Position numbers and translations under genes: made by a program. From NCBI GenBank assembly GCA_027618835.1, contig JAQCHZ010000008.1, positions 55,051-119,050 of the forward strand: a DNA stretch of 64,000 nucleotides, in the 5' to 3' direction. Below are positions 1 to 8,250 of the stretch, in pieces; within the stretch, counting starts at the first letter, position 1, and each line of letters starts with the position of its first letter. Origin of the DNA: Chloroflexota bacterium (lineage in GTDB: Bacteria > Chloroflexota > Dehalococcoidia > Lucifugimonadales > Lucifugimonadaceae). The notes under the pieces are model-generated. The model did no database searches and had not been told where the DNA came from. It saw only the letters and a list, made by a program, of their open reading frames with translations.

Positions 1-925
1 TAACTTCAGCTCGAGTCGGCATTGGCGCTTCGATCATCGATTCCATCATCTGCGTGGCAGTGATTACCGGCTTTCCGATTTCATTTGCCATTCGAATGAT
101 TCGTTTCTGTACGGACGGCACGCGTTCGAACGGCAGTTCGACACCAAGATCGCCACGGGCGACCATGACAGCGTCGGACTTGTCCAAAATATCTGCGAGA
201 TTGTCGACTGCCTGCTGGATTTCGATCTTGGCAACCAGCTGTGGAGTTTTGCCCGCTGCGGCGAGTTGTGTTCGAACTCGTACAACGTCGTCGCTGTCTC
301 GAACGTATGAGAGGCCGACGAAATCGATATCGGATGATTCAACCCAGGTTAGCGCTTTTGCTGTTTCGGGCGTGAAATAGTCGACTGTGGTTGTGTTTCC
401 GGGAGCCGTGACTGCTTTATTTGGCTTCATCACACCGCCACGAGTAACACGGCAGTGAATCTCCTCTTCATCGATCGAGTCGACACGTAGTTCAACTGAT
501 CCTTCGTCGATAAGAACTAAAGAACCCTTTTTGATGTCGTTGTGTAGACCGAGCGGCCAGACGTTCGCACGTTCGGCGTTTCCGTCACAAGGCGTTCGCT
601 GGAGGATGAAGCTTTGGCCGGTCTTTAACGTAATTTCCGGTTCTGCCATGTCGCCGACGCGGTATTTTGGGCCGGGCAGGTCGGCGAGGATTCCGACTGC
701 AACTCCCATTTCCTCTGCGGCTTGACGAAGAATCTTCACATAGCCGTCGTGGTCTGAAGAATTACCGTGGCTGAGGTTTAGTCGACCGACGGACATTCCC
801 ACACGAATCAGCCGTTTTATTCGAGATAACGTGCCCGTGGCGGGTCCGATCGTGCAGACAATACGAGTTCGCGCGCGGCTTTTCAAAAACGGTGGGAGCA
901 AATAAGAACTGTCGGTAACGGCCAA
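1..925 (-). CDS. pyk: Pyruvate kinase, N-terminal part (runs off window)
   Basis: Glycolytic enzyme converting phosphoenolpyruvate and ADP to pyruvate and ATP in the cytoplasm. The reverse strand reads [20 protein letters not shown] near the N-terminus, then [49 protein letters not shown] and [20 protein letters not shown]. These are the phosphate- and metal-binding blocks of the family, in order. About 308 codons are present; the rest of the barrel and the C-terminal domain lie outside. I chose a TTG start at 925 because GGAG sits six bases upstream and an in-frame TGA lies just before it. The call is secure; the start is less so. Confidence 0.95.
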   Translation of the reverse strand, partial: MAVTDSSYLLPPFLKSRARTRIVCTIGPATGTLSRIKRLIRVGMSVGRLNLSHGNSSDHDGYVKILRQAAEEMGVAVGILADLPGPKYRVGDMAEPEITLKTGQSFILQRTPCDGNAERANVWPLGLHNDIKKGSLVLIDEGSVELRVDSIDEEEIHCRVTRGGVMKPNKAVTAPGNTTTVDYFTPETAKALTWVESSDIDFVGLSYVRDSDDVVRVRTQLAAAGKTPQLVAKIEIQQAVDNLADILDKSDAVMVARGDLGVELPFERVPSVQKRIIRMANEIGKPVITATQMMESMIEAPMPTRAEV

Positions 926-1123
926 GCGATTCTCCAAAAATGAGCTGATTCAATCGTAGGTGACTATAAAGTTATGTACCGAGGATACAGATTTTCAATG
1001 GCGAGTTGCTGTTTTTTAGGGCCAAAGATCGCCTATGCGAATTTGACAGCGAAACTGACAGGTCTAAAATTCAATTAACGCCCCGACACAACTTCGACCT
1101 AGTTCTTACTTCAGGATCGCTAC

Positions 1124-1825
1124 GTGACAATCGCACAATCTCTTCTTTCTCTTCAAAGCACGGATCAATCATTAGCGATAAGGCGACGTGAATATCGCGA
1201 AGTTCAGACAGAATTAGATTCTGAAGGTGGCTTGCCAAAGCTTCGGGAGTCATGCGACAGCACCCGAGTTCGCGTACTCGAAGCAAAGGTAAATATGGCA
1301 CGCCTCGAATCCGATTTGGCAATGCTGAAGGATGAGGTCGCAGAGCTGGAGACCCGACTCTACGGTGGAGCTATCACTAACGTGCGTCAGCTTACAGCGA
1401 TTGAGACAGAGCACTCCTCGGTTCGACGCAATCTAGCCCAGGTCGAAGAGGCAATCTCTCCGGCGCAAGTTGCCGCAGAGCATGCTGGACAGCAGTTCGC
1501 CGACTTAACAGCCGACCTTGAAGCCAAAGAAAAGGCATGGAAGACACGACAGGTTGAGCTTCGTTCGGAAAAGATTGAGAAGGGCACTGCATTCAACGAA
1601 ATGCTGCAAATTCGTAACGACGAAGCTGCGCAGATTCCCGACGACCATCTTGCCCGATACACGCGACTATTCCGCTCGAACCGAGGCATTGCCATCGTTC
1701 GAGTAGACCGTGGTGTTTGTCAGGGTTGTGCAGTTCGACTGCCAGTCGGCGAACTAACCCGACTCCGAGCGGCTGATGGCCCAATTCCCTGCAGTTGTGG
1801 CAGGGCGCTCCTTACCGAGCATTAA
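1124..1825 (+). CDS. Coiled-coil C4 zinc-ribbon protein (zf-RING_7 type)
   Basis: A 233-residue protein with a long heptad-rich coiled coil (about residues 10-170, with many Leu/Glu/Arg repeats) followed by a zinc ribbon (about 195-233). The ribbon reads VDRGVCQGCAVRLPVGEL and then IPCSCGRALL, giving two cysteine pairs. This is the layout of the widespread zf-RING_7 proteins, thought to bind nucleic acid, although the exact role is not settled. The GTG start at 1124 has AGGA about eight bases upstream. The recombinase-like gene begins directly after its stop codon, so the two are probably co-transcribed. The family call is firm; function is unknown. Confidence 0.85.
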   Translation: MTIAQSLLSLQSTDQSLAIRRREYREVQTELDSEGGLPKLRESCDSTRVRVLEAKVNMARLESDLAMLKDEVAELETRLYGGAITNVRQLTAIETEHSSVRRNLAQVEEAISPAQVAAEHAGQQFADLTADLEAKEKAWKTRQVELRSEKIEKGTAFNEMLQIRNDEAAQIPDDHLARYTRLFRSNRGIAIVRVDRGVCQGCAVRLPVGELTRLRAADGPIPCSCGRALLTEH

Positions 1826-3265
1826 TTGCGGGCAGTTGGATTCCATAGTGAACCCGCTCAAATTACCAACGCGTCCCTAGGCGATTCTGACTCCGGTCAA
1901 GGATCTGGGGACGTTTTTGATTCATCGAGCCGACTTCATCCCCGCGCCGAGATCGAACTGTACTGTCAGCGAAATTCTCATCATCTGGATAATTGGTTCG
2001 AGCCAGCAGAAGACGAAGCAGCAAACGACTTAGACGCCAGACACGATCGATATCGCCGGATGCTCGCATCGTTTACCGGAGCTAACGCTCGACTGGCGCT
2101 TGTGCTTGTGCCGGATGCATCTCACATCGCCGAAGATCTTGAAACGTTGGTTTCTCGGCTCCTTGAACTAAACCGCCTCGATACCGAAGTTCGGTGTACC
2201 GATCCCGATCGTCCAGACGCACTCCAAAGTGGAGAGCAGTTGTTAGGGCTAGGCGGACGATCACCCCAGCGACAAGCACGAATTCGAGACGCCATAGTTG
2301 CGAAAGCATCTAGAGGCGAAGTGCTTGGAAGAACTCCTTATGGTTATGAATCTGGCACAGACGGTCTGATGAAGCCGGTGCCGGTAGAAGCAGAAATAAT
2401 AAAAGAGATTTTCGAAACGTACGCAGGTCCGTGGCACGCTGATGACTCAAAACCCAAGGGCGGTCCCGGTCTCAGGGCAATTGCTCGATCGCTGAACGAT
2501 CGTGGGCTTTTGACTCGCACCGGTCGACCGTGGTCAGCCTTGGCGGTTTCTGGGATTCTTAAAAATCGTACCTACCTCGGAACGTATAGCCGGTACGGTG
2601 TTCGAATCGCTGGAAGTCATGAACCACTGATCGAACGTGAAATATTTAATCGTGCTGAAGCTGTGACCAAAACTCGTAAGCCAGTCCGGCGTCGAGCAAC
2701 CGAACCGCCGTACCTACTTGGTGGAATTGCCCGTTGCGATTTGTGCGGTCGTGGCCTGTCGGGACTCACTCGACGGAGAAGCTGGAAACGGACCAATGGT
2801 ACGTCTACTTCGAAATCGTACCGGTACTACGAGTGTCCTTCACGAGACGCCCGCCGAGAGCGTACCGAGGATGTTGCACGTCACGCCTCATGGCATGCCG
2901 ACGAACTCGAAACAGCGGTTCTTGCTGACATTGGTGGCTGGGGACGCCGGGTTCAGAATAAATTGAAACCGGAAGTCGGTGATTCAGTGGCAGAAAAGAT
3001 CGCTGATGCCGAGCGAGAGTTCACCCGTGCCGTAAGGGCTGTGGCTTCGGCGTACGGAACATTGAACGACCTCGCTGCCCCGTTGGAGCGATTAGAACGG
3101 ACACGCTCTGGCTCAGGGGCACCTTCGGTCGAACAGATCGATATCGAACAACTACTTACCGACGTGCAAAGTACCGATATCAGCGTAGCCAAGGCTGCCG
3201 TTACCGCAGTGGTCGAGCGAGTGATCGTTGGCGAAGACCAAGCTGAAGTGCTTCCACGGTTCTAG
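1826..3265 (+). CDS. Serine-recombinase-like protein with altered catalytic residues
   Basis: A 479-residue protein in the order of a large serine recombinase: resolvase-like N-terminus (residues 1-135), recombinase domain (about 150-280, with GEVLGRTPYGYE, GLRAIARSLNDRG and VSGILKNRTYLGTY), zinc beta-ribbon (about 300-365, with ARCDLCGRGLSG and YRYYEC), then a helical tail. The catalytic region is odd. The expected YxRVST motif is replaced by AVGFHSEP, and the usual D-x-S-R-x-x-R stretch reads VPDASHIAEDL, so both conserved arginines are missing. I infer weak or no strand-exchange activity, perhaps a domesticated DNA-binding protein. The TTG start abuts the stop of the zinc-ribbon gene. No attachment sites or phage genes are adjacent. 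Confidence 0.8.
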   Translation: MRAVGFHSEPAQITNASLGDSDSGQGSGDVFDSSSRLHPRAEIELYCQRNSHHLDNWFEPAEDEAANDLDARHDRYRRMLASFTGANARLALVLVPDASHIAEDLETLVSRLLELNRLDTEVRCTDPDRPDALQSGEQLLGLGGRSPQRQARIRDAIVAKASRGEVLGRTPYGYESGTDGLMKPVPVEAEIIKEIFETYAGPWHADDSKPKGGPGLRAIARSLNDRGLLTRTGRPWSALAVSGILKNRTYLGTYSRYGVRIAGSHEPLIEREIFNRAEAVTKTRKPVRRRATEPPYLLGGIARCDLCGRGLSGLTRRRSWKRTNGTSTSKSYRYYECPSRDARRERTEDVARHASWHADELETAVLADIGGWGRRVQNKLKPEVGDSVAEKIADAEREFTRAVRAVASAYGTLNDLAAPLERLERTRSGSGAPSVEQIDIEQLLTDVQSTDISVAKAAVTAVVERVIVGEDQAEVLPRF

Positions 3266-3428
3266 TTGGAACTTGGTGATAAGCCGGGATTCTGGGCGGA
3301 TCGTACGTCTACCTGATCGTCTTAGATCGCAATCCCACAAGACTTGCTAACTTGGGGTAATCAGCTTACTATTAGTAAGTGCGATATTAATTACGTATAT
3401 TTTGATAGTTCTGGTGCTGGAGATAATC

Positions 3429-4418
3429 ATGCCCGCAGTAACGGTCGACAACATTCTTGCCTTGGATCGAGTGGCGCGTCCTGCCGACGGCAGCAAGGTC
3501 CGATCGGTGATGACTATCACGACCGCCCCTTCAGGATTCGAAGGTGAAGGCTTTCCAGTGCGACGTGGGTTCGCCGGAATCCCGCAGCAGTACCTCGACC
3601 CGTTCATCATGCTCGACCAGATGGGCGAAAATGAGTGGCGCGCTGGTGAGGCGAAGGGCACACCGTGGCATCCACATCGTGGATTTGAAACGGTCACCTA
3701 CATGATCGAAGGTGAGTTCATGCATCGTGATTCCGAAGGCGGAGGCGGTGTCATAAGCGACGGTGACACGCAATGGATGACTGCCGGGGCAGGGATTCTT
3801 CACATCGAAGTTCCGACCGAGGAAATCGTCATCAGTGGTGGAACGGTTCACGGAACCCAGCTTTGGGTTAACCTGCCGCGCGATAAGAAGTGGGCCAAAC
3901 CTCGATATCAAGATATTTCTCGAACGAACCTTTCGTTGCTCAGTTCGCACGATGGCGGGGCGCTTGTTCGTGTAATTGCAGGGTCGCTTGACGATCACGA
4001 TGGTCCTGGCGTTACTTATTCTCCAATCACGTACGTCCATGCCACGATTAGTCCGGGGGCGCAGTTGGAACTGCCTTGGAATCCTGAGTACAACGCTTTG
4101 GCTTATGTGCTTGCAGGTAAGGGCACGGTTGGTCCGAACAAGAACGCTATTCATCTGGGGCAGGCTGCCGTTTTTGGCGAGGGCGATTCGATAGTAATGA
4201 CAGCCGACGAGGAGCAGGACAGCAAGGCGCCTGATCTGGAGATTTTGATTCTTGGTGGTCAGCCGATTCGAGAGCCGGTGGCTTGGTACGGTCCGTTCGT
4301 GATGAACACGCAGGAAGAGCTTCAGCAGGCGTTCGCCGACTACCACGCTGGCAAGCTCGGCGTGATTCCGCCCGACGTGATTCCACACACGAGTGGCGGA
4401 GAAGACGCACAGGCTTAG
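3429..4418 (+). CDS. Pirin family protein (double cupin)
   Basis: A 329-residue cupin protein. The N-terminal cupin has the metal-binding pattern WHPHRGFETVTYMIEGEF...HRDS and, later, AGAGILHIEVP, matching the pirin His/His/His/Glu site. A second cupin fills the C-terminal half (YVLAGKGTVG, AVFGEGDSI). Some bacterial pirins oxidise quercetin and others bind protein partners; the substrate here cannot be told. The ATG at 3429 is preferred over an earlier in-frame start because TGGAGA lies six bases upstream. It appears monocistronic. Confidence 0.9.
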   Translation: MPAVTVDNILALDRVARPADGSKVRSVMTITTAPSGFEGEGFPVRRGFAGIPQQYLDPFIMLDQMGENEWRAGEAKGTPWHPHRGFETVTYMIEGEFMHRDSEGGGGVISDGDTQWMTAGAGILHIEVPTEEIVISGGTVHGTQLWVNLPRDKKWAKPRYQDISRTNLSLLSSHDGGALVRVIAGSLDDHDGPGVTYSPITYVHATISPGAQLELPWNPEYNALAYVLAGKGTVGPNKNAIHLGQAAVFGEGDSIVMTADEEQDSKAPDLEILILGGQPIREPVAWYGPFVMNTQEELQQAFADYHAGKLGVIPPDVIPHTSGGEDAQA

Positions 4419-4603
4419 ATTGTTGGTGCGTTTCGGAGAGGTATCGTCACATTGATCTGCCCGTCAGAGTAAAGTGTCGTTCAAGCAAGCTTCGAAACTT
4501 AGATCGTGCCTGGAGCCCTGACACCAAAGGTTCTGACAAAACCGATCACATCTGGTGATGGTATGTACCCCTGGACAGAACCGCGCAGGCACTTGGAGTA
4601 GCA

Positions 4604-4640
4604 ATTAAACAAATAGGGTGCAGCCCGAAGGCCACACCCT
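4604..4640 (-). terminator. Rho-independent terminator of RRM gene copy 1
   Basis: On the minus strand an 11-bp stem (AGGGTGTGGCC with GGCTGCACCCT) closes on a UUCG tetraloop and is followed by ATTTGTTT. It lies downstream of the RRM gene and resembles the terminator of its paralogue at 38727-38766, which is also UUCG-capped. Confidence 0.85.
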
Positions 4641-4655
4641 AAATAACTCTAGCTT

Positions 4656-4675
4656 TGTAGTTTGGTGTAACTACA
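4656..4675 (-). promoter_or_regulatory. Conserved 3'-UTR hairpin of RRM gene copy 1
   Basis: The minus strand reads TGTAGTTACACCAAACTACA, a perfect 7-bp stem with a six-base loop, between the stop codon and the terminator. An identical 20-base copy lies at 38693-38712 after the second RRM gene. Such identity outside coding sequence suggests a protein- or RNA-binding site. Confidence 0.7.
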
Positions 4676-4683
4676 CTAACTGC

Positions 4684-5037
4684 TTACCAGCGTTCTCGAC
4701 GATCACGGTCGCCACCGCCGCCATCGCCACGGTCGCCACCGCCGCCACCGCCGCCACGGTATCCACCGCCGCCGCCGCCGGAGCGAGGAGCCTGCTCTTT
4801 AGCCTCGTTTACAACAATTGGTCGACCATCGAGGTCAGAACCGTCCATCTCTGAAATGGCTTGTTGAACAGGACCTTCCTCTGTAAACGTCACAAATCCA
4901 AAACCGCGAGACCTACCGGTCTCCCGATCACTGATAACGGTTGCCTCTTCAATGTCACCGAACCGCTCGAAAGCAGTCTTGAGACCGGACGAATCCGTCT
5001 CCCATGCGAGGCTACCAACAAATAACTTTTTACCCAT
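4684..5037 (-). CDS. Glycine-rich RRM RNA-binding protein, copy 1
   Basis: A 117-residue protein with one RNA recognition motif (residues 1-82) and a Gly/Arg/Asp tail ending RRERW. RNP2 is KLFVGSLAW and RNP1 is SRGFGFVTF, the aromatic surfaces that stack on single-stranded RNA. Bacterial proteins of this type are often cold- or stress-inducible RNA chaperones. The paralogue at 38336 differs at scattered RRM positions and in the tail. Each gene stands alone with its own leader, 3' hairpin and terminator. The start ATGGGTAAAAAG matches the paralogue's start. Confidence 0.93.
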   Translation of the reverse strand: MGKKLFVGSLAWETDSSGLKTAFERFGDIEEATVISDRETGRSRGFGFVTFTEEGPVQQAISEMDGSDLDGRPIVVNEAKEQAPRSGGGGGGYRGGGGGGGDRGDGGGGDRDRRERW

Positions 5038-5124
5038 AAATCTATACTCAATCGTGAGAATCCCATCGAATGTTCTTTGTTGAACAAATCCGATTGCCGC
5101 TAATTACGGTTATCGTCCCACATT
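5038..5124 (-). promoter_or_regulatory. Conserved 5' leader of RRM gene copy 1
   Basis: On the minus strand the leader carries AATGTGGGACGATAACCGTA (5105-5124), CGGCAAT (5093-5099), a small hairpin TGTTC-AACAAA-GAACA, and GAACATTCGATGGGATTC (5058-5075) before the start codon. All four recur in the same order upstream of the RRM gene at 38336. The hairpin loop differs between copies (AACAAA against AACTTT) while the stem is kept. Promoter, autoregulatory RNA site or cold-responsive leader are all possible. Confidence 0.7.
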
Positions 5125-5130
5125 ATGTTT

Positions 5131-5540
5131 CTGTACCCTGCCGCGACTTACCCGAGTGACCTCATCTTGCTGACGAAATTACGCGGGCGTTGGTCAGGGG
5201 CGGGGTACAACGTGAATTATATCTTCTGATCGGAAACTGTGGAGTGCTGTCAGGTCCCTTGCGTGTACTCGACGATTTGCTCGACATAAATACGTGATCA
5301 ATCCCTGTATTTAAGCTAACAACTCGATCCTTAAAGTCGACCACTCGTTTGTGAATATCTTCCGTCGGACGTCCGCTGGAACATGCTGACCGTCTGTGGC
5401 ATGGACTCTCAAATAATCTCGTAGCTCGCCGAACGCAGTACAAGACTGGCTTCTGGCCTCGGTGTTCACCGGCGAACTCGACTCTCCTCGCACTCCACCA
5501 AACGCATTGGGGTTAGGTAAACCGGTGAAAGCTTAAATTC
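5131..5540. other. No recognisable gene
   Basis: About 410 bases between the RRM leader and a terminator. Short open frames exist on the minus strand, but none shows a known family, a good ribosome-binding site or a repeat. I see nothing supportable here. Confidence 0.5.
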
Positions 5541-5567
5541 AAAGACCCAGCGCTAGGCTGGGTCTTT
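5541..5567. terminator. Strong palindromic terminator
   Basis: AAAGACCCAGC and GCTGGGTCTTT form an 11-bp stem around a short loop, with A and T tracts on either side, so it can work in both directions. It lies just downstream of the tRNA-Pro-like 3' end on the minus strand. Confidence 0.8.
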
Positions 5568-5581
5568 GTTGGGATTCTTAC

Positions 5582-5609
5582 TGGTCGGGGCGGCAGGACT
5601 CGAGCCTGC
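5582..5609 (-). tRNA. tRNA-Pro-like 3' end fragment
   Basis: The minus strand shows a T-arm (GCAGG, loop CTCGAGT, CCTGC), the 3' acceptor strand CGCCCCG, discriminator A and CCA. This matches the 3' end of bacterial tRNA-Pro. Upstream, where the anticodon arm, D-arm and 5' strand CGGGGCG should be, there is a CTCCCG/CGGGAG hairpin and a dispersed repeat instead. I find no 5' half within 250 bases. It is most likely a broken tRNA or an attachment-site remnant. Confidence 0.55.
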
Positions 5610-5637
5610 GCTCCCACACTCCCGAAGGCGGGAGGAG

Positions 5638-5722
5638 CGTTTAGCTCCGGGCGTCGTCGAACGACTTGGTCGCACGTCGCAGTCTCCACCTCTAGCTCCC
5701 CCACTCTGGGGGAGGACTGAAT
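5638..5722. repeat. Dispersed repeat, copy A
   Basis: Contains TAGCTCCGGGCGTCGTCGAA, then CGACTTGGTCGC, and ends with the palindrome CTCCCCCACTCTGGGGGAG. The same blocks occur at 33130-33262 and, in part, at 33294-33340, with a related form at 16249-16390. It sits next to the tRNA-Pro fragment. Confidence 0.75.
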
Positions 5723-5822
5723 CTGCCTCTGGAGTCGCACGTTTGAACCAGCCATAATTCAGAATGGCAAGGTTGGTTGTTGAGTGTTTGTGAGCCGACA
5801 AACCTAGTACCCTTGAATATGT

Positions 5823-6198
5823 CGCGAGGGGGACGGACGGTCGCCGCTGTGTTTCGACACGGGGGAGGAAAGTCCGAGCACCTCATGAATCAGAGTGCCT
5901 GCTAACGGCAGGGCGGGGCAACCCGACAGAAAGTGCAACAGAAAATAAACCGCCTTTCGTTTCGGCGATCGGTAAGGATGAAACGGTGCGGTAAGAGCGC
6001 ACCGCTCGGATGGCGACATTCGAGGCAAGGTAAACCTCACTCGGTGCAAGACCAAATAGGGAAGCTATGACCGGATTCGGGGAGCTTCCGGGTTGGTTGC
6101 TTGAGCCTGTAGGCAACTGCAGGCCTAGATGGATGGCCGTCACTGATTTCGCTTCATTGCGGAGTTAGTACAGGACTCGGCTTATAGTCCGCCTCGCG
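5823..6198 (+). ncRNA. rnpB: RNase P RNA, bacterial type A
   Basis: Catalytic RNA that trims 5' leaders from tRNA precursors. The ends pair as helix P1 (CGCGAGG...GGAC with GTCCGCCTCGCG). Conserved blocks are in order: GAGGAAAGTCCGAGCA, ACAGAAAGTGC, GGCAAGGTAAACC, GCAAGACCAAATAGG, GATGGATGGCCGTCACTG and ACAGGACTCGGCTTATAG. A terminator follows at 6218. Open reading frames across this stretch are spurious. Ends are placed from the P1 pairing. Confidence 0.97.
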
Positions 6199-6217
6199 GC
6201 GAGACGAAACTTACGTG

Positions 6218-6252
6218 AATAGCCCCCGGCAAAACCGTGGGCTATTGTTTTT
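6218..6252 (+). terminator. rnpB terminator
   Basis: AATAGCCC pairs with GGGCTATT around a loop containing a smaller CGG/CCG stem, and is followed by GTTTTT. It lies 20 bases after the RNase P RNA. Confidence 0.85.
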
Positions 6253-6426
6253 AACGGCTACAGACATGGGTATAGAGAAGTGGCGACGACATTCAGATTG
6301 TCATTCTGAATTCCGTTCGGCGTTGGTCAGGCAGTCGAGGTCAACGCATGAGTGTTGGATTTGAATTCACTTATAGGCGTATGCTCTGTCCCGTTAAGTC
6401 AGGCGAAAGTCAAAGGATCCGTTCAT

Positions 6427-7374
6427 ATGTCAGCGACACCGACATCATCGACCGTTTTTGAACCAGTGGCAGGATGGCCCGCTGTTCCTCACGGGATAAT
6501 TCTCAAAGAAGCTACTTCTCTTGCGATCGATGAAAACGACCACGTCTACGTGTTCAATCGTGGCAATACTCCGATGGTTATCTTTGATCGAGATGGAAAC
6601 TTCCTGAATTCATGGGGAACGGGCGACTATATTCGTCCTCATGGAGCACATGTCACTCCAGAGGGCGATCTTTTACTGGTGGATGACTTTGGGCATACGC
6701 TCAAAAAAACCAGTGTTGACGGAGATCTGAAATTCGTAATCGGCACTCATGGTGAAGCATCGGATTGGCAACAGGGCGCACCTTTTAATCGCCCTACGGA
6801 TGCGTACATTTCGCCGGTTTCGGGAGATATTTTTGTAACGGACGGTTATGGAAATTCGCGAGTACATCGATTTAAGCCCAATGGCGAACATGTGATGTCA
6901 TGGGGAGAACCGGGTACTGGTCCGGGGCAGTTCAGTCTTCCTCACAATTTGGTCGTGTTGAATGATGGACGCGTCGTTGTCTGTGACAGAGAGAACTTCC
7001 GCATTCAGGTATTTACTGAGGATGGCGAGTACATCGAACAGCATCACTTCCACCGACCACAGGCGATTAGTCTTGGGCGTGGCGACGACAGTGCTATTTA
7101 TCTAACCGAAACTCGTCCTCCAGAGGTTCAAGAGGGCGTGCCGGGACTCGGTCTGAAAATCCGAGTTCTTGATCAATCGTTTAGCGAGATAACGAACTTT
7201 GGTGCCGGAACATCTGGTGTTGGTCCCGATCAATTTATTTCGCCGCATGGTATTTCTGTCGACTCAGAAGGATCGGTTTACGTGGCTGAAGTTTCGTACA
7301 CGGCCATGGGTTCGAGACTCGACCCTCCACGTGAGGTTACGAGCTTGCGAAAGTGGAAACGTGTTGCTGGGTAG
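6427..7374 (+). CDS. NHL-repeat beta-propeller protein
   Basis: A 315-residue protein made of NHL-type blades: DHVYVFNRGN, GDLLLVDDFGHTLKK, GDIFVTDGYGNSRVHRFKPNG, GRVVVCDRENFRIQVF and GSVYVAEVSY recur about every 45-55 residues. Close relatives are annotated as peptidyl-alpha-hydroxyglycine amidating lyase-like proteins, but activity cannot be assumed. There is no signal peptide, so it is probably cytoplasmic. I chose the ATG at 6427, which has AAAGGA upstream, rather than an earlier in-frame start. A second, diverged member lies at 26381. Confidence 0.85.
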   Translation: MSATPTSSTVFEPVAGWPAVPHGIILKEATSLAIDENDHVYVFNRGNTPMVIFDRDGNFLNSWGTGDYIRPHGAHVTPEGDLLLVDDFGHTLKKTSVDGDLKFVIGTHGEASDWQQGAPFNRPTDAYISPVSGDIFVTDGYGNSRVHRFKPNGEHVMSWGEPGTGPGQFSLPHNLVVLNDGRVVVCDRENFRIQVFTEDGEYIEQHHFHRPQAISLGRGDDSAIYLTETRPPEVQEGVPGLGLKIRVLDQSFSEITNFGAGTSGVGPDQFISPHGISVDSEGSVYVAEVSYTAMGSRLDPPREVTSLRKWKRVAG

Positions 7375-7434
7375 TTGGCTTTTCGTTGATTCTTGCGCCG
7401 GGTTGGAAAGTCTATTCACGAGGGATTTAGTTAG

Positions 7435-8160
7435 ATGAGTGAAGCACCATATGGTCACGTCAAAGCTCTGGTATTTGATGTGTTTGGCACTGTCGTAGAC
7501 TGGCGTGGCTCGATCATTCGAGAGATCAGAGCTACTGGCAAGACGAACGGGGTCGATGGTGACTGGGAGGCGTTTGCCGATCGATGGCGAGCTGGCTATC
7601 ACGACGGTATGAACGCTTTCCGTAGTGGTGAAGCTGAGTGGAAAACCGCAGATCAGATGTACCGAGAACGACTTGATCTGCTTCTCGGTGAGTATGGGAT
7701 TTCAGGATTTTCGGAACAAGAAACCGACCACCTGAATAAGGCATGGCACCGACTCGATCCGTGGGCTGATGCGGTCGAAGGTTTGACGATGCTCAAGAGC
7801 AAATTCGTAATTGGGACTCTGTCTAACGGGAACGTCGGTTTGCTTGTAAACATGGCAAAGTACGGTGGACTTCCGTGGGATTGTGTTTTGGCTGGCGAAC
7901 TTGCTGGCAGTTATAAGCCCGACCCGAAGGTCTATCTGATGGTAAGCGAATTACTTGGCATCGAGCCGCACGAAGTGATGATGACTGCAGCGCACAACCA
8001 TGATCTGATCGCAGCGAAGAAGACAGGGTTGTCGACGGCTTTCGTGAGTCGACCTGATGAGTACGGTGTTTCGGCGCGCAAGCCCGATCTTGTGGCTGCA
8101 ACTGAAGCGGATGTTTCAGCGACAGACTTTGTGGATCTCGCCGTTCAACTGGTTGTTTAA
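7435..8160 (+). CDS. HAD hydrolase, (S)-2-haloacid dehalogenase-like (type II)
   Basis: A 241-residue HAD enzyme. Motif I is FDVFGTVVDW with the nucleophile Asp, motif II is TLSNGN, the motif III lysine is in SYKPDPKVY, and motif IV is MTAAHNHDLIAAKKTG. The VDWR segment and AHNHDL are typical of L-2-haloacid dehalogenases, which hydrolyse 2-haloalkanoates to 2-hydroxy acids. Some homologues are plain phosphatases. It starts 60 bases after the NHL gene with GAGGGAT upstream and may share its transcript. Confidence 0.85.
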   Translation: MSEAPYGHVKALVFDVFGTVVDWRGSIIREIRATGKTNGVDGDWEAFADRWRAGYHDGMNAFRSGEAEWKTADQMYRERLDLLLGEYGISGFSEQETDHLNKAWHRLDPWADAVEGLTMLKSKFVIGTLSNGNVGLLVNMAKYGGLPWDCVLAGELAGSYKPDPKVYLMVSELLGIEPHEVMMTAAHNHDLIAAKKTGLSTAFVSRPDEYGVSARKPDLVAATEADVSATDFVDLAVQLVV

Positions 8161-8205
8161 GTGAGTGGAGGTGATCGGTTACTCGTGGCTATCGACCGTA
8201 TCTCC

Positions 8206-8246
8206 TTCACCCCAGCCCTCTTCCACTTGGAGAGGGTTGGGGTCAA
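8206..8246. repeat. Intergenic palindrome (CCCTCT/AGAGGG type)
   Basis: ACCCCAGCCCTCT and AGAGGGTTGGGGT form a near-perfect stem between two converging genes. It belongs to the same CCCTCTCC/GGAGAGGG family as the palindromes at 16338, 27402, 32926 and 60680, and may double as a terminator. Confidence 0.65.
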
Positions 8247-8250
8247 CCGA

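Noticed and set aside
128..139. GAAC-GGCA-GTTC, a LexA-box match
   Set aside because: It lies within the pyruvate kinase coding sequence, with no SOS gene nearby; probably chance.
5804..6143. Open frames on the minus strand of about 83-86 residues
   Set aside because: They lie inside the RNase P RNA gene, whose conserved blocks and pairing ends are clear.
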